The translations under genes were made by a program, and so were the position numbers. This document shows, piece by piece, positions 27,847 to 42,151 of a stretch of DNA of 64,000 bases; position 1 is the first letter of the stretch, and the number at the start of each line of letters is the position of its first letter. The notes beneath the pieces are model-generated. The model was given only the letters and a program-made list of their open reading frames with translations, had not been told where the DNA came from and made no database searches. Source of the stretch: an uncultured Litorivicinus sp. (GTDB lineage Bacteria > Pseudomonadota > Gammaproteobacteria > Pseudomonadales > Litorivicinaceae); contig CACBSE010000001.1 of the NCBI GenBank assembly GCA_902541775.1, positions 1 to 64,000 on the forward strand, in the 5' to 3' direction.

Positions 27847-29094
27847 ATGTACTTCAAGCGCCTGATAGCTCAAGCAACAGCGATAGCGATTACATGTGCT
27901 GCGAGCGTTGTTTACGCCGACGCCAATTATTCCCAACGCGCAAAGGAACAAGCAGAGCGCGCTGCCGCAGCAGCTGCGATCGCAGCGGACCAAGTTGAAG
28001 CCGCTCGCGTCGCTGAGCCAGTCACGCCATCACAGGGTGCAGAAACCAGCGTCGCACCAGCAGATAACAACCCAACAGCACAGACCTCAACGAGCACGCG
28101 TTTCTCAGCCGCTTCGGAAGCCTCGAAGGCCCAGCAGACAGCACAAACAGATTCGGTGAGAACTGACGCGAAGCAAAGTAACGCGGGCGGCGATGGCCCA
28201 ATGGAAGATCAGCCATTGGTCATCGATGTTTCAAATCTCTATGATGAAGACGGTTTGGGTGATCTGACCATGCAATGGCAGGTGCAACTCGCGAGTGGTG
28301 GCTGGCAAACAATCGACGGCGCAACCTCGCAGTCATTTACGCCTCGACAAAATCACGTCGGAAGTTCGTTGAGAGTAGTGATCCAGTATGTGGATGGCGA
28401 AGGCACGCTTGAGGTCATCGAAACAGCGCCCACAGGTAAGGTACAAAACTCAAATGACCTCCCACAAGGCCTTCCAATCATCAGTGGTTCGTCGGTAGAA
28501 GATAATACGATTAAAATCGACGTTTCTGGAATCTCGGACGAAGACGGTGTAGGACAGTTTACCTATCAATGGGAACGCTCATCAGATGCGGCGCGTTGGA
28601 CGCCATACCAGACAAACTCATCAAATCCAGCCTTGATGCGGCTCAACCAACCCGAAGTTGGATTTGCCTACCGAGCTATTGTTTCTTACGTTGACGCGTT
28701 CGGAACAACCGAAACCTTAGTGACCCCAGCAACCAACATGGTTCAAAATATCGACGATCCGGTTGAAGGCGAGGTAATGGTTGTCGGTCAGTCGAAGAAG
28801 GGACAGCGCCTGCAGATTGATACATCCAATCTGTCAGACGACGATGGCATCGCAAATGTTCGCTCGACCTGGGAAATGTCGGACAACGGGCGCTCCTGGG
28901 TCTCAGTGCCCGACGTATATGGCAACAGCATGACTCTCGCACAAGCGCATGTTGGTAGTTTGATTCGAGTCAGAGCAGTTGTAGTTGATAATTTTGGCTC
29001 GGAGACAACGCTTTATAGTCAGCCAACATCCCTGATTCAAAACGTAAACTCGAAGCCGAAGGGTGTCATTCGAATTCTCGCAACCGGCAGTTGA
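27847..29094 (+). CDS. Secreted protein with three tandem ~90-aa beta-sandwich-like repeats
   Basis: Signal peptide, Ala-rich segment, then units with D(E/D)DG...W/Y.W...G..W...VG...R....YVD..GT/SE. Confidence 0.65.
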   Translation: MYFKRLIAQATAIAITCAASVVYADANYSQRAKEQAERAAAAAAIAADQVEAARVAEPVTPSQGAETSVAPADNNPTAQTSTSTRFSAASEASKAQQTAQTDSVRTDAKQSNAGGDGPMEDQPLVIDVSNLYDEDGLGDLTMQWQVQLASGGWQTIDGATSQSFTPRQNHVGSSLRVVIQYVDGEGTLEVIETAPTGKVQNSNDLPQGLPIISGSSVEDNTIKIDVSGISDEDGVGQFTYQWERSSDAARWTPYQTNSSNPALMRLNQPEVGFAYRAIVSYVDAFGTTETLVTPATNMVQNIDDPVEGEVMVVGQSKKGQRLQIDTSNLSDDDGIANVRSTWEMSDNGRSWVSVPDVYGNSMTLAQAHVGSLIRVRAVVVDNFGSETTLYSQPTSLIQNVNSKPKGVIRILATGS

Positions 29095-29095
29095 T

Positions 29096-30883
29096 CTATC
29101 GCCCGCGCAAAAATAGTCGATCTAAGTCATGCATGGTTAAGGCCTTCCATGTCGGGCGGCCATGATTGCACTGGCCTGAACGCTCTGTTTGCTCGATATC
29201 CCTGAGCAGTGCATTCATTTCCGAGATCGTCAGTTGTCGATTGGCTCGCACAGAGCCGTGACAAGCCATGGTAGCCAACAGACTATTGCGAGCCTCAACA
29301 ATACGCCCACTGGTTCCAATCTCAGCCAGATCACTCAAAACGTCGCGCACTAAATCTTCATGGCTTCCTTGTCTGAGAATTGCCGGCACGTGCTCAATCC
29401 TAATCGTCTCTGGTCCGATACGCTGGATACCGAGCCCAAACTGCTGAAATAAGTCATTTGCCTCCTCAACCAGTGACGCCTCCCGTTGACTCACACGAAC
29501 AGTAATGGGAATCAGTAACGGCTGACTGACAAGATCTCGATCGTCCAAAGCCTGCTTAAGAGCCTCATACGTAATTCGTTCATGGGCTGCGTGCATGTCT
29601 ACAATGATCATGCCGTCACGCGTTTGGGATAATATGTAAACGCCATGTAGTTGCGCCAACGCATAGCCCATCGGTGGAACATCAGCTTCACCTGGTTCTT
29701 CAATTGGCGCAAGTGGCTGACTTGATTTTGTCAACTGCGACAACATTTCAAACCCATTGGATAGATGGGGAGAATCGTGGAATCGAATACCGGTTTGATA
29801 ATGCGAGGTGACAGACTGTTGATCAGTTGATGTCTCTTGCGACGATCGATCCTGCTCAAGCCCCTGATCTGGTCGGTCTTCGGCGAGGACTCGCAGAACA
29901 GAGCGACGGAAAAAATCATAAATTAAACGGGAATCCCGAAAGCGCACTTCATGCTTCGTTGGATGCACATTCACATCGACTTGCGCAGGATCAAGCTCGA
30001 AATAGAGCAGGTAACAAGGATGCCGTCCATGAAGCAACACATCTCGATAAGCTTGTCTAAGTGCATGTGACAGTAACTTATCCCGAATAATTCGGCCATT
30101 GACGAATACATACTGACAATCTGCCTGGGCTCGGTTGAAGGTTGCTCGACAAGCCCAGCCCTTGAGTGTCAGTCCGATGGCAGTTGAATCAACAGGCAAT
30201 GCCGCATCTATAAAACCACGACCCAATAAATTGGCCACTCGTTCTGACTGCGCGTTTTCGCTGAGCGCAGGGGGCAGCTGACGCGTTATGCGCCCTTGAT
30301 GTACGAGACGAAACCCAACATCAAATCGGCTCAGTGCTTGCCGGGATACCACGGCATCAATATGACCAAATTCTGTCTTTTCAGTTTTTAGGAATTTACG
30401 ACGAGCAGGTGTATTGAAAAATAGATCGCGCACGTCAACTGTCGTCCCTCTCGGATGTGCTGAAACCTCAATCAATGGCTCCATCTCTCGGCCTTCAACA
30501 GATACCTTCGAGCCAGACGCTCCCTCGACCGCTGATAACAGATCAAGCCGAGAGACTGAAGCAATCGAGGCAAGCGCTTCACCTCGGAATCCAAGCGTAC
30601 TGACCGCTTCAAGATCATCGAGATCGAAGATTTTACTAGTTGCATGTCGTGATAATGCGAGTGGCAACTCATCGGATTGAATGCCCGACCCATTGTCTCG
30701 AATTCTTATCCGGCCGATACCACCCGCCTCACACTCAATGTCAATTTGTGTTGATCCGGCGTCTAGCGCATTTTCAACTAGCTCTTTCACGACACTGGCT
30801 GGTCGCTCGACAACCTCGCCCGCAGCAATCTGGTTTGCAAGACGCGGCGCAAGAATATGGATTGATGAATTAGATTTCATCAA
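29096..30883 (-). CDS. mutL: DNA mismatch repair protein MutL
   Basis: IHILAPRLANQIAAGEVVERPASVVKELVENALDAGST, GFRGEALASIASVS, ACHGSVRANRQLT. Confidence 0.97.
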   Translation of the reverse strand: MMKSNSSIHILAPRLANQIAAGEVVERPASVVKELVENALDAGSTQIDIECEAGGIGRIRIRDNGSGIQSDELPLALSRHATSKIFDLDDLEAVSTLGFRGEALASIASVSRLDLLSAVEGASGSKVSVEGREMEPLIEVSAHPRGTTVDVRDLFFNTPARRKFLKTEKTEFGHIDAVVSRQALSRFDVGFRLVHQGRITRQLPPALSENAQSERVANLLGRGFIDAALPVDSTAIGLTLKGWACRATFNRAQADCQYVFVNGRIIRDKLLSHALRQAYRDVLLHGRHPCYLLYFELDPAQVDVNVHPTKHEVRFRDSRLIYDFFRRSVLRVLAEDRPDQGLEQDRSSQETSTDQQSVTSHYQTGIRFHDSPHLSNGFEMLSQLTKSSQPLAPIEEPGEADVPPMGYALAQLHGVYILSQTRDGMIIVDMHAAHERITYEALKQALDDRDLVSQPLLIPITVRVSQREASLVEEANDLFQQFGLGIQRIGPETIRIEHVPAILRQGSHEDLVRDVLSDLAEIGTSGRIVEARNSLLATMACHGSVRANRQLTISEMNALLRDIEQTERSGQCNHGRPTWKALTMHDLDRLFLRGR

Positions 30884-31457
30884 TTTGCACGTGAGTTAGA
30901 CTCATCACTGCCTCGCGAACCTCATGGGCGGGTGACCACTCCCCATCTGGGCATTCCAATTGTGCCTGATCAAGAAGCACATCAAATGCAGCGGTACGCT
31001 CTTGTTCAACGAGCTTCGCTACAGAACCCTTGCCCTCCTGCTTAATCACCACCATCGCATCCAAAATGTCAGACAGCTTCATACGGAAATAACATTGAGG
31101 GCGTTCAGATTTTGCCAGAGGCTCACGCAAAGTAGCGTCGGGACAAATCGATGCTTCAAGCCGATCAATTGGTGATTCACCGGGCGCAAACATCGTTTTT
31201 AACTGCCGTTTAATAGGTGAAAGCATGTCCCCCGTGACCACTTCAGACAAGTCGTGCATCAAAGCCAATTCATACAAAAGCACCTGATCTTCAGCAGAAA
31301 GACCCGGATATACCCGGGATGCAATTTCGCGTGCATACAGAGCGACCAAATACAAATGCTCAGCAACTGACGGATAACGTTGATAATTCACGGAGTGCCA
31401 AGGGGTAACGGTGCCAGCAAACGGGAGATTACGGATATCAAATGCCATTGACTTCAT
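30870..31457 (-). CDS. yfbR: 5'-deoxynucleotidase YfbR-like HD-domain protein
   Basis: HSVNYQRYPSVAEHLYLVALYA...LALMHDLSEVVTGDMLSPIK. Confidence 0.85.
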   Translation of the reverse strand: MKSMAFDIRNLPFAGTVTPWHSVNYQRYPSVAEHLYLVALYAREIASRVYPGLSAEDQVLLYELALMHDLSEVVTGDMLSPIKRQLKTMFAPGESPIDRLEASICPDATLREPLAKSERPQCYFRMKLSDILDAMVVIKQEGKGSVAKLVEQERTAAFDVLLDQAQLECPDGEWSPAHEVREAVMSLTHVQIDEI

Positions 31458-31466
31458 GACGTCATG

Positions 31467-32825
31467 CTACCGCGAGGAAACGGGGACCTCTAGCTTTTGG
31501 CCCAAATGAATCACGTTCGTTTCCAGTCCATTGAGTTCTTTTAATGCTTGGATAGATAAGCCGTAACGCGCAGCTATTTCTGATAACGTATCTCCGCGCC
31601 TGACCTCAATCATCATCCGTTGATCGGCGTTTTGTTTACGCCAAGCGACGAAGGTATTTGCTGGCGGACTCTTTTCAAAATAGCGCTTAATTCCCTCAAA
31701 GATTGCTGCAGCAATCTTTTCTTGCTCGCGAGAAATCGACAAACGTTTCGCATCGGAACGATTTGATAGAAAACCCGTCTCAATCAGTAGCGATGGAATG
31801 TCAGGGCTACGAAGCACCACAAAATTAGCCAATCCCAGACGCTTTTTATGCACTCGACCCGCATCTTGTAAATCACTTAACACACCTTGACCAGCTTGTT
31901 TTGAGATACGAATGGCTGACTCCATTGACATATTCAGTAACACTTGACGTGTGTCGTTATCGACATCACCCAAATCAACACCACCGGCAAGGTCATCTGC
32001 ATTTTCGGTATTCTGTAACCACCGTGATAACTCAGAATTTGCACCTCTCAATGACAGCGCGTAGACCCCTGAACCCCGAACATTGCGATTTTTAGGAAAA
32101 CTGTCTGCATGAATCGAAATAAAGAAATCAGCGCCTGCTTCTCGGGCTATTCGTGGCCGATCTTTCAGTTGAATATATCTATCATCCTCACGGGTCAGGA
32201 TGGCGCGATACCCAGGCTCACTCTCAAATCGTCGCGCTAACCGCTTGGAAATTTTTAAAACAACCTGCTTTTCAACTACACCATACGATGATGCGCCTGG
32301 GTCTTTACCACCGTGACCAGGATCAATTGCGACAACGATATCGCGCTTCTCAACTAGTGGCTCTGATATTTCATTGAGTGAAGCCGATCGAGACGATGCT
32401 TTTTCTCCAGCAACGTAACCAACTACATCAACCACTAAACGATGCGGATAACGTCCTTTAGGACCCAATGCAAAAACGTTAGACCGATACTCGCCACTTA
32501 AATCGAAAACTAAACGCCGGCCGCTTCCTCGGATTGAACTGCGGAGCCGCTGGATTCGAGAGTCGCCAATCGAATCAAGGGGAGACAGCTTTTTCGCGGT
32601 CAAATTCGCGATATCCAATACTAACCTACTGGGGTTATTTAAATTGAAATACGAAAATTGAGGCTTGCCTGAAAATTCGAGTACCACCCGAGAACTATCC
32701 TGGTCAGCAGAAGAGCGGACGGATTGAAGATCAACCGCCTGAACGAATGAAGCGGCAAGACAAGCGACGCACGTGATAAATAATCGGATCATTCGGGTTG
32801 AGGAACCTTTAACGCAGACAACCAC
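31467..32825 (-). CDS. amiC: N-acetylmuramoyl-L-alanine amidase with AMIN and LysM domains
   Basis: VVAIDPGHGGKDPGA, FISIHADSF, LLIETGFLSN, C-terminal LysM RRGDTLSEIAARYGLS. Confidence 0.92.
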   Translation of the reverse strand: MVVCVKGSSTRMIRLFITCVACLAASFVQAVDLQSVRSSADQDSSRVVLEFSGKPQFSYFNLNNPSRLVLDIANLTAKKLSPLDSIGDSRIQRLRSSIRGSGRRLVFDLSGEYRSNVFALGPKGRYPHRLVVDVVGYVAGEKASSRSASLNEISEPLVEKRDIVVAIDPGHGGKDPGASSYGVVEKQVVLKISKRLARRFESEPGYRAILTREDDRYIQLKDRPRIAREAGADFFISIHADSFPKNRNVRGSGVYALSLRGANSELSRWLQNTENADDLAGGVDLGDVDNDTRQVLLNMSMESAIRISKQAGQGVLSDLQDAGRVHKKRLGLANFVVLRSPDIPSLLIETGFLSNRSDAKRLSISREQEKIAAAIFEGIKRYFEKSPPANTFVAWRKQNADQRMMIEVRRGDTLSEIAARYGLSIQALKELNGLETNVIHLGQKLEVPVSSR

Positions 32826-33256
32826 CGTTCACCCTTTTTAGATTTTGCAGATACCGTGCACGTCCGTCCTTCATCATACCAAATCAGATGGACATTCAAG
32901 TCAGGAGTTGGGAGTAACGGACCTGCGCGTTCGGGCCACTCGATCAGCAGACCTTGATCATCTAACATATCGCGAAAACCTATCAACTCGAGTTCTTGGG
33001 GATCCTCAAGGCGATATAAGTCCATATGCGAGACGGTTAATTTCTGATTGATAGGATAAGTCTCAGATAACGTGTAAGTCGGCGAGGGAATCGTGTCAGT
33101 AACTCCGAGCTTCTTAAGGAACGCACGCGCTAAATAACTCTTGCCCGCACCCAAGTTTCCAGTCAGGGTGACAAGAAAAGGAGTTTGTGGGCAACATTTC
33201 GCGAGTGCCTTTCCAAGCTTCCTGGTCATCACTTCGTCGATCAATTTTAGGCGCAT
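32789..33256 (-). CDS. tsaE: tRNA threonylcarbamoyladenosine biosynthesis ATPase TsaE
   Basis: LTGNLGAGKSYLARAFLKKLG, SPTYTLSETY, HMDLYRLEDPQELELIGFRDML. Confidence 0.95.
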   Translation of the reverse strand: MRLKLIDEVMTRKLGKALAKCCPQTPFLVTLTGNLGAGKSYLARAFLKKLGVTDTIPSPTYTLSETYPINQKLTVSHMDLYRLEDPQELELIGFRDMLDDQGLLIEWPERAGPLLPTPDLNVHLIWYDEGRTCTVSAKSKKGERWLSALKVPQPE

Positions 33257-33297
33257 CGAGGATTCCGGTTGACGATTACTCTGGTAGTGTACCGGTC

Positions 33298-34389
33298 ATG
33301 GGCAAATCATGGCACCAATCTGATGAAGTTCTAGCAAAGCTTGAAGCTAAAACATTTGAGCTCGGCTTCACTTCCATTGGGATCACTGATCCTAATGTGT
33401 CGGAGCATGTCGCTTTTTTAGACGCTTGGCTCGAATCTGGATTTCACGGATCCATGAAATGGTTCGAGCAACATTTAGATCTCAGAAAAGATCCCACCCG
33501 CCTGGTTGAAGGCACGCAACGAGTGATCTCCGTTCGGCTAGACTATTTACCTGAGAATACCAACTGTATTGATATTCTGAACGATGCGGATAAGGCATAC
33601 ATTTCTCGCTATGCACTTGGCCGCGATTATCACAAGCTGATGCGCAGACGTCTGAAACAACTCGGTGATTGGCTGACAGAGGAAATTCAACCGCATGGAT
33701 TTCGGGTATTTTCAGATTCTGGCCCCCTCCTCGAAAAGCACCTGGCTGAAAAAGCCGGCCTCGGATGGATCGGCAAACATACATTATTATTATCTCGTCG
33801 TGCTGGCAGTTGGTTTTTCTTGGGAGAACTCCTGACAGACTGCCCATTGCCGCTCACCCAAACCACTGAACAACCGCGTTGTGGGTCTTGTAGCGCTTGT
33901 CTTGATATTTGTCCGACCAACGCGTTTCCCGAACCCTACCAGCTCGATGCAACCAAATGTATTAGTTACTTAACGATTGAGCACAAAGGGTGCATCCCAG
34001 AAGAATTGCGAGCCCCAATGGGTAATCGTGTGTTTGGTTGCGATGACTGTCAGTTGGTCTGCCCATGGAACCGGTATGCATCCGTTGGAGATCCGGCGTT
34101 CGCCCCAAGACATGCACTCGATAACCAATCACTGATTGATTTGTTTCAGTGGACCGAAGAAGAGTTTCTTCTTAAGACTGAAGGAAATCCGCTCCGACGC
34201 GCAGGCTATGTGAAGTTCCTTGAAAATATCGCCATTGGACTCGGCAACAGCGTGAGTCATGTTGCGAAAACCATTGAGATTTTAGAACTCAAATATGGCA
34301 TGCATGGCATTGTGCTGGACGACCACATCGATTGGGCTGTATCCCGCCTCAGGAGTCGAGCTTCAGAAAGTGGGTGCGATAATGCTTGA
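33298..34389 (+). CDS. queG: Epoxyqueuosine reductase QueG
   Basis: [57 protein letters not shown]; start moved to ATG 33298. Confidence 0.96.
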   Translation: MGKSWHQSDEVLAKLEAKTFELGFTSIGITDPNVSEHVAFLDAWLESGFHGSMKWFEQHLDLRKDPTRLVEGTQRVISVRLDYLPENTNCIDILNDADKAYISRYALGRDYHKLMRRRLKQLGDWLTEEIQPHGFRVFSDSGPLLEKHLAEKAGLGWIGKHTLLLSRRAGSWFFLGELLTDCPLPLTQTTEQPRCGSCSACLDICPTNAFPEPYQLDATKCISYLTIEHKGCIPEELRAPMGNRVFGCDDCQLVCPWNRYASVGDPAFAPRHALDNQSLIDLFQWTEEEFLLKTEGNPLRRAGYVKFLENIAIGLGNSVSHVAKTIEILELKYGMHGIVLDDHIDWAVSRLRSRASESGCDNA

Positions 34390-34921
34390 GCTCGTCGATC
34401 GACTCATGGATATCAGCCAGCGCAAGATGCTGACCTGATTTCACGAGCCCTTCACATGCTTTCGGATTCCAGCGCCGCGCAAGCTCTTTGAGCGTTGACA
34501 CATCAAGATTCCGATAATGAAAGAATGCCTCAAGATTTGGCATATAACGGGCCAAAAAGCGTCTATCTTGGCAGATCGAATTGCCACACATTGGTGACTG
34601 GTGTGGGGCCAAAAACTCACTCAAAAACTCAATGGTTTTTGTCTCTGCCTCGACTTCGGTTACGGTCGAATTTTGCACACGCGCGGTGAGACCTGATTTT
34701 CCATGCTGCCGAGTATTCCACTCGTCCATAGCATCGAGCATCGCTTGCGGTTGACTGATTGCATACACAGGCCCTTCACCAAGGACATTCAGATCTTTAT
34801 CCGTAACCAATGTCGCTATTTCAATGATTCGGTCCTTTTCAGGTGATAACCCTGTCATTTCCAAATCAATCCAAATCAAATTCAACACGTTTTTCATAAG
34901 TGTCCTGTAAATGTCATGCAC
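34349..34921 (-). CDS. orn: Oligoribonuclease
   Basis: [44 protein letters not shown]. Confidence 0.96.
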   Translation of the reverse strand: MHDIYRTLMKNVLNLIWIDLEMTGLSPEKDRIIEIATLVTDKDLNVLGEGPVYAISQPQAMLDAMDEWNTRQHGKSGLTARVQNSTVTEVEAETKTIEFLSEFLAPHQSPMCGNSICQDRRFLARYMPNLEAFFHYRNLDVSTLKELARRWNPKACEGLVKSGQHLALADIHESIDELKHYRTHFLKLDS

Positions 34922-35841
34922 TCTGAGAGAGTTTTTGACTGTGTCATCACTTGGAGTAGTCGATCGACACCTAAAGCGACACCGTAGCTCTCCGGTAAAC
35001 CAGACGTCAATGCATCAAGTAAAGCGTTATCTCTCGGCACGACCGTCCGATGCAATGATTCGCGGCGTCGGTTATCTTCTTCAAAGCGAGCCGCTTGTTC
35101 AACCGCATCTGTGAGCTCGTGATAGCCATTTGCGATCTCACGGCCAGCGATATATAGCTCCGCACGCTTTGCCACAGAATCCTCACCGTCACGCTCGATG
35201 CGCGCCAGTGCCGCTTGGATCGTCGGAAAATTGATGACAATATGATTCGTGAGATGTGGCTCGATTTCGGTTGTGAAAAGTATGTTGAGTTGACTATCAA
35301 GATCAAGAGAAGCGGCAGCTTTTGATCCCAAAAGATCACTCGAAAACCGGACGAGATCGTCTGTTATAGCTTGGTGCGGGTTCAGCCCGAAGGTTGCCTC
35401 AAAAACATCGCTGTATGCAATCACTTCTGGTCGCCCGTATTGCGTCAGGGTTTCCACTAAATCCTGGATCTCAGACACCATTGCTTGAAACGGACAAATT
35501 GTTGTTGGTCGATACCACTCAAGCATGGTGAACTCAATCGCATGCTCAGATCCCTTTTCATTGGCACGATACGCTTTACCAATGGCATGCAACGGACAGT
35601 GGTATTCTGATAATAATTGTTTGAGATAAGTCTCCGGGGATGTGAGCAGATATCCGACATGCAATCCCGCAGGGTCTTTGACGGTAAACGTATCAAGCCA
35701 TGGGTCAGATGCGGGGGCTTTAGTAATCGATGGCACATCCACTTCCAGTGATTGTCTTGCCTCGAAAAACGAACGAAGCCCGGACAGCAAACTGGCACGG
35801 GCTTCGAGAATGTTCTTTGTGGCCGTGGGCCGACCCATCAT
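34894..35841 (-). CDS. epmA: EF-P lysine ligase EpmA (GenX/PoxA)
   Basis: Class II LysRS-like: [42 protein letters not shown]; adjacent to efp. Confidence 0.95.
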   Translation of the reverse strand: MMGRPTATKNILEARASLLSGLRSFFEARQSLEVDVPSITKAPASDPWLDTFTVKDPAGLHVGYLLTSPETYLKQLLSEYHCPLHAIGKAYRANEKGSEHAIEFTMLEWYRPTTICPFQAMVSEIQDLVETLTQYGRPEVIAYSDVFEATFGLNPHQAITDDLVRFSSDLLGSKAAASLDLDSQLNILFTTEIEPHLTNHIVINFPTIQAALARIERDGEDSVAKRAELYIAGREIANGYHELTDAVEQAARFEEDNRRRESLHRTVVPRDNALLDALTSGLPESYGVALGVDRLLQVMTQSKTLSECMTFTGHL

Positions 35842-36416
35842 TTTTTTGTCGCGCGTGAGACGTAATCGCCGGTCCGTGTGTCAACACGGAGCACCTCACC
35901 AATTTCAATGAACAGTGGCACATTCACAACGGCGCCTGTTGACAGTGTCGCAGGCTTCGAACCACCTTGCGCTGTATCACCTTTAAGGCCTGGATCGGTC
36001 TCAACAACTTCCAGTTCGATGTGATTAGGCGGAGTAATTGCTAAAGGTGCCCCGTTAAAGAGCGTAATGCTATAAGTCTCTTGCTCTTTGAGCCATTTCG
36101 CTACATCGCCGACAGCTTTCGCGTCAGCAGCGTGTTGCTCAAAAGAGCCATCGGTCATCATGAAATGATAGAACTCGCCATCGGTGTAAAGGTATTCCAT
36201 ATCGAGATCAATCACATCAGCCGCCTCAACCGAGTCCCCCGATTTGAAGGTCTTTTCTACTACACGACCCGTTTTCAAGTTCTTGATCTTTACACGGTTA
36301 AACGCCTGCCCTTTGCCTGGCTTAACGAACTCGTTTTCAACGATCATACATGGATCACCGTCAATCAGTACTTTCAGGCCTGATTTGAACTCGTTAGTTG
36401 AAAACGACGCCATCAA
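35838..36416 (-). CDS. efp: Elongation factor P
   Basis: [50 protein letters not shown]. Confidence 0.98.
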   Translation of the reverse strand: MMASFSTNEFKSGLKVLIDGDPCMIVENEFVKPGKGQAFNRVKIKNLKTGRVVEKTFKSGDSVEAADVIDLDMEYLYTDGEFYHFMMTDGSFEQHAADAKAVGDVAKWLKEQETYSITLFNGAPLAITPPNHIELEVVETDPGLKGDTAQGGSKPATLSTGAVVNVPLFIEIGEVLRVDTRTGDYVSRATKK

Positions 36417-36863
36417 TTACTCCCCGGTAATCGCAACTGTGATCGTTGCAAACACTTCCGCGTGAACCTGACACTGCACTTCGTGCTCACCAGTTATACG
36501 CAATGGACCCTCTGGAAGCCGAACTTCACTCTTATCCAGCGTCAACCCGGCAACCTGAGCCGCTTCAGCTATATCGCGCGTACCAACTGAACCGAATAAT
36601 TTACCCTCATCACCAGCTTTCGCCTTGATCGCAACGACCTTCTTGTTCAAACCCTCAGCACGAGCTGTCGCAGTATCCAATTGTTCTTTTGCAGCTTTCT
36701 CAAGCTCAGTACGACGCGTTTCGAATTCAGCGACGTTTGCCTCATTTGCCAAAACTGCACGGCCTTGTGGGAGCAGGAAGTTACGCGCATAACCACCTTT
36801 CACAGTGACACGATCACCAAGACCACCGAGTTTGCCAACTTTTTCAAGCAAGATTACTTCCAT
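36417..36863 (-). CDS. rplI: 50S ribosomal protein L9
   Basis: [34 protein letters not shown]. Confidence 0.98.
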   Translation of the reverse strand: MEVILLEKVGKLGGLGDRVTVKGGYARNFLLPQGRAVLANEANVAEFETRRTELEKAAKEQLDTATARAEGLNKKVVAIKAKAGDEGKLFGSVGTRDIAEAAQVAGLTLDKSEVRLPEGPLRITGEHEVQCQVHAEVFATITVAITGE

Positions 36864-37739
36864 TTATTCATCCTCATCTCCTGGAGGTTCCTGACGAGCG
36901 CGAGTTCGAAAATCCACAAACGCATCAATCACCGCCAATAACGCCAATAACAGTAAGAGGTATGGCGTAAAAAATACCAATGCTGTGTAGAATATGATCA
37001 TCAGTCCTTTCGACTCTCTCATACCCGCCAGCCCATGTACCAATGCCATTCCGGCAAACATTAATGGCAACGCACCCACCGGAGAAAACCGGAGCATCCA
37101 TGGATCAACCAAGAATCCCGTAGCTGCCAGAACTAAACAACCAACCGCAAACACTGGCGCTAACATGACCGCCTCAAACTCAGCCTTAAACCCACCTGGG
37201 TTGTATGCTTGCGCTTGTAAAGCTCGTGCAAATGTGAGCGCAAACAAGGCGCTTACCATATGCACAAAGCTCAGTGCGCCAACAGAGAGTGATGACATCC
37301 ATGCATCCACTGTGGCCTCATCCACCCCAAGGGTGGCGATCTGCGCCGGTGGAGCGACCACTTCTTTGATCGCAACAACCAAGCCCTTTAGCGTTTCCTC
37401 ATAGAGTGCGCCCACTAAAACCACCAAGCCAAGCGATATAACCATTCCCACGAAGAGGACAGCGCGCCAACTCAGTGTTCGGTGGAGTACTGCTGCCAAA
37501 ACAACTGTAATCACCAATACCAGCAACATGGCTGAGTCACCGAATCCAAATGCCATCACGAGTGCGGCAAGCATTGGGACTGCGGTCACCATTAAGGATT
37601 GACCGAGGCCACGACGGAGTGCATGTAACGCTACCACCGAAGCACCCGCCCATGACAAAAGCGGTAAAAGTAGCAGCAATGATGCGATCAAAGCTGCCCG
37701 CCACTCAGACGCCATCAAATAATGCGCCAGCCGTGCCAT
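36864..37739 (-). CDS. DUF2232/YybS-like membrane protein
   Basis: Polytopic membrane protein between rplI and rpsR, a conserved position. Confidence 0.7.
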   Translation of the reverse strand: MARLAHYLMASEWRAALIASLLLLLPLLSWAGASVVALHALRRGLGQSLMVTAVPMLAALVMAFGFGDSAMLLVLVITVVLAAVLHRTLSWRAVLFVGMVISLGLVVLVGALYEETLKGLVVAIKEVVAPPAQIATLGVDEATVDAWMSSLSVGALSFVHMVSALFALTFARALQAQAYNPGGFKAEFEAVMLAPVFAVGCLVLAATGFLVDPWMLRFSPVGALPLMFAGMALVHGLAGMRESKGLMIIFYTALVFFTPYLLLLLALLAVIDAFVDFRTRARQEPPGDEDE

Positions 37740-37754
37740 GGGATCCCCTATTAA

Positions 37755-37985
37755 TTAGATATCGTGCGAATCCGTATATGGAAGCAACGCCAAGTAACGA
37801 GCGCGCTTGATCGCTGTAGCGAGCTGGCGCTGATACTTTGCGCTTGTTCCAGTGATCCGTGAAGGTACGATTTTGCCGGTTTCGGTAATATACTGTTTAA
37901 GTGTATCCAAATCTTTGTAGTCAATTTCTGCGACATTTTCAGCGGAGAAACGACAGAATTTACGACGACGAAAAAAACGTGACAT
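37755..37985 (-). CDS. rpsR: 30S ribosomal protein S18
   Basis: [69 protein letters not shown]. Confidence 0.98.
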   Translation of the reverse strand: MSRFFRRRKFCRFSAENVAEIDYKDLDTLKQYITETGKIVPSRITGTSAKYQRQLATAIKRARYLALLPYTDSHDI

Positions 37986-37996
37986 ATCTCTTTCCC

Positions 37997-38449
37997 TTAC
38001 TCTTCAGTTGCTTCTTCAGCATCTACAACATCGTCGATGTCGCCAGATTCGGCAGTTTCGACATCAGTAACCTCTGATTGCTCGGCATCGCGTTCACGAC
38101 GACGCTCCGAACGATCACGATCCTGACGGCTCTCGGCGGCTTTGATCGGAGAGAGATCGGTTATAGCATCTTTCCGTTTGATTACCATGTTACGCAACAC
38201 AGCATCGTTAAAACGGAAAGTTGTTGTGAGTTCATCAAGAACGTCAACAGAACATTCGATATTCCATAGAATGTAGTGTGCTTTATGCAGATCATTGATC
38301 GAATAAGCCAACTGGCGACGACCCCAATCCTCAAAGCGATGCACAGATCCACCACGCTCAGTCACCGCATTCGTGTACCGCTCCATCATGGCTGGAACCT
38401 GCTCTGACTGATCTGGATGGAACAGCAAAACGATTTCGTAATTATTCAT
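37997..38449 (-). CDS. rpsF: 30S ribosomal protein S6
   Basis: [25 protein letters not shown]...[23 protein letters not shown]; acidic C-terminal tail. Confidence 0.97.
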   Translation of the reverse strand: MNNYEIVLLFHPDQSEQVPAMMERYTNAVTERGGSVHRFEDWGRRQLAYSINDLHKAHYILWNIECSVDVLDELTTTFRFNDAVLRNMVIKRKDAITDLSPIKAAESRQDRDRSERRRERDAEQSEVTDVETAESGDIDDVVDAEEATEE

Positions 38450-38569
38450 TGTGACTCCTTATGGGTTTCGCCATCCGGCCCATCCGAATGGCAAGGAGAC
38501 TGCCTGTCTGATAGACAGCAGGGCGCAGGAGTCTAGTCGACCCTGCACCCTATTGCAATGATTAAGTCT

Positions 38570-38875
38570 CTAACTGTCGAGATCGTACCGATCGTCGCTG
38601 TCGTCGTCGTCCATGCCCGCAGCCGGTATTTTCACGTTGCGAGCAGGTACGACAGTTGAGATCGCATGCTTGTAGACCATTTGGCTGACGGTGTTCTTCA
38701 AAAGAACAACGAATTGATCAAATGATTCGATCTGACCCTGGAGCTTGATTCCGTTGACCAAAAAGATCGATACAGGAACGCGTTCCTTGCGAAGAATATT
38801 CAAGAAAGGGTCTTGCAATGAATGCCCCTTTGACATAGTTACCTCCCGATACCGGACGGTCGTGGGACCAATCAT
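38570..38875 (-). CDS. hfq: RNA chaperone Hfq
   Basis: [66 protein letters not shown]; start probably the internal MSKGHS. Confidence 0.98.
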   Translation of the reverse strand: MIGPTTVRYREVTMSKGHSLQDPFLNILRKERVPVSIFLVNGIKLQGQIESFDQFVVLLKNTVSQMVYKHAISTVVPARNVKIPAAGMDDDDSDDRYDLDS

Positions 38876-38970
38876 CCGCTGCGGTCCCTAAGGTCGGGTG
38901 TTTCCACCCACGACGGTCTGTCTACTGATTTTTGTTGTCTATAACGGGCAAGCAGGTTCGCCCAAGATTT

Positions 38971-41224
<2,254 letters not shown>

Positions 41225-41293
41225 CTTCCGTCCCTAGAATCAGTCAAAGAGGCGGCGAGTTTACCAACACTGACCAGAAGACGCATCTGGCAA

Positions 41294-42151
41294 TCAAAAT
41301 TTAACGAGATAAGACAATGCGCTCAAATCGTGGTGACTAAGACAATGGCTTGCCGCGTCACACACCCTGGGTTTCGCATGATACGCAACACCGATGCCAG
41401 ATGCAGTGAGCATCGGTATGTCGTTGGCACCATCGCCGACTGCCAACGTTTCAACCAAATCAACTCCCAGAGCGCTGGCTTCAGTCTTTAACGTTCGTAG
41501 CTTCATCGATCCGTCAATGATTGGTGGAATCACACGGCCTGTGACTCGGCCGTCTCGACACTCGAGCGTATTGGATACGACGAAATCCATGCCGAGACGA
41601 TCGCCAATTTGGTTGGCAAAAAAGGAGAATCCACCGGATACAACGCCCAAACGCACCCCGGCACCGGCTAAGTTTGCTGTCAAAATCTCTGCACCGGGCA
41701 TCAGCGTGAGACATCGATAGACATCATTTAGTTCTGACTCGGTGAGGCCTGACAAGAGTCCCAGACGCTCTGTGAAACTCTCAATAAAGTCGAGCTCGCC
41801 ACGCATCGCTCGTTCAGTAATGGCCGACACCTGTTCGCCTAAACCACATGCGGCTGCAAGTCGATCGATGACTTCTTGCTGAATCAGCGTCGAATCCATG
41901 TCAAACAAAGCGAGTTTCGGGCGCTCCTCGCGAACCAACAAATAATCAGTGTTGGCTTCGACAGCATGTGCTGAAAGAAGCATTTCATCCATTGTATCGA
42001 TCGAAATCTCGATACACTCGCACGTCGGTGGAACCAACAACTCCTGAGGTCGACGATGGTGTTTTTCGTCGTCGCTCAAATGCGCATCACACAAAGCTGC
42101 ATCGAGTGCATCACGATGGATCGCGTCACTGACAAACCAAAGTAGCCTCAC
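41294..42151 (-). CDS. serB: Phosphoserine phosphatase
   Basis: [57 protein letters not shown]. Confidence 0.95.
   Translation of the reverse strand: MRLLWFVSDAIHRDALDAALCDAHLSDDEKHHRRPQELLVPPTCECIEISIDTMDEMLLSAHAVEANTDYLLVREERPKLALFDMDSTLIQQEVIDRLAAACGLGEQVSAITERAMRGELDFIESFTERLGLLSGLTESELNDVYRCLTLMPGAEILTANLAGAGVRLGVVSGGFSFFANQIGDRLGMDFVVSNTLECRDGRVTGRVIPPIIDGSMKLRTLKTEASALGVDLVETLAVGDGANDIPMLTASGIGVAYHAKPRVCDAASHCLSHHDLSALSYLVKF

Noticed and set aside
33187-33297. N-terminal extension of queG overlapping tsaE on the opposite strand
   Set aside because: QueG homology begins at [21 protein letters not shown] 33298 is the sensible start.
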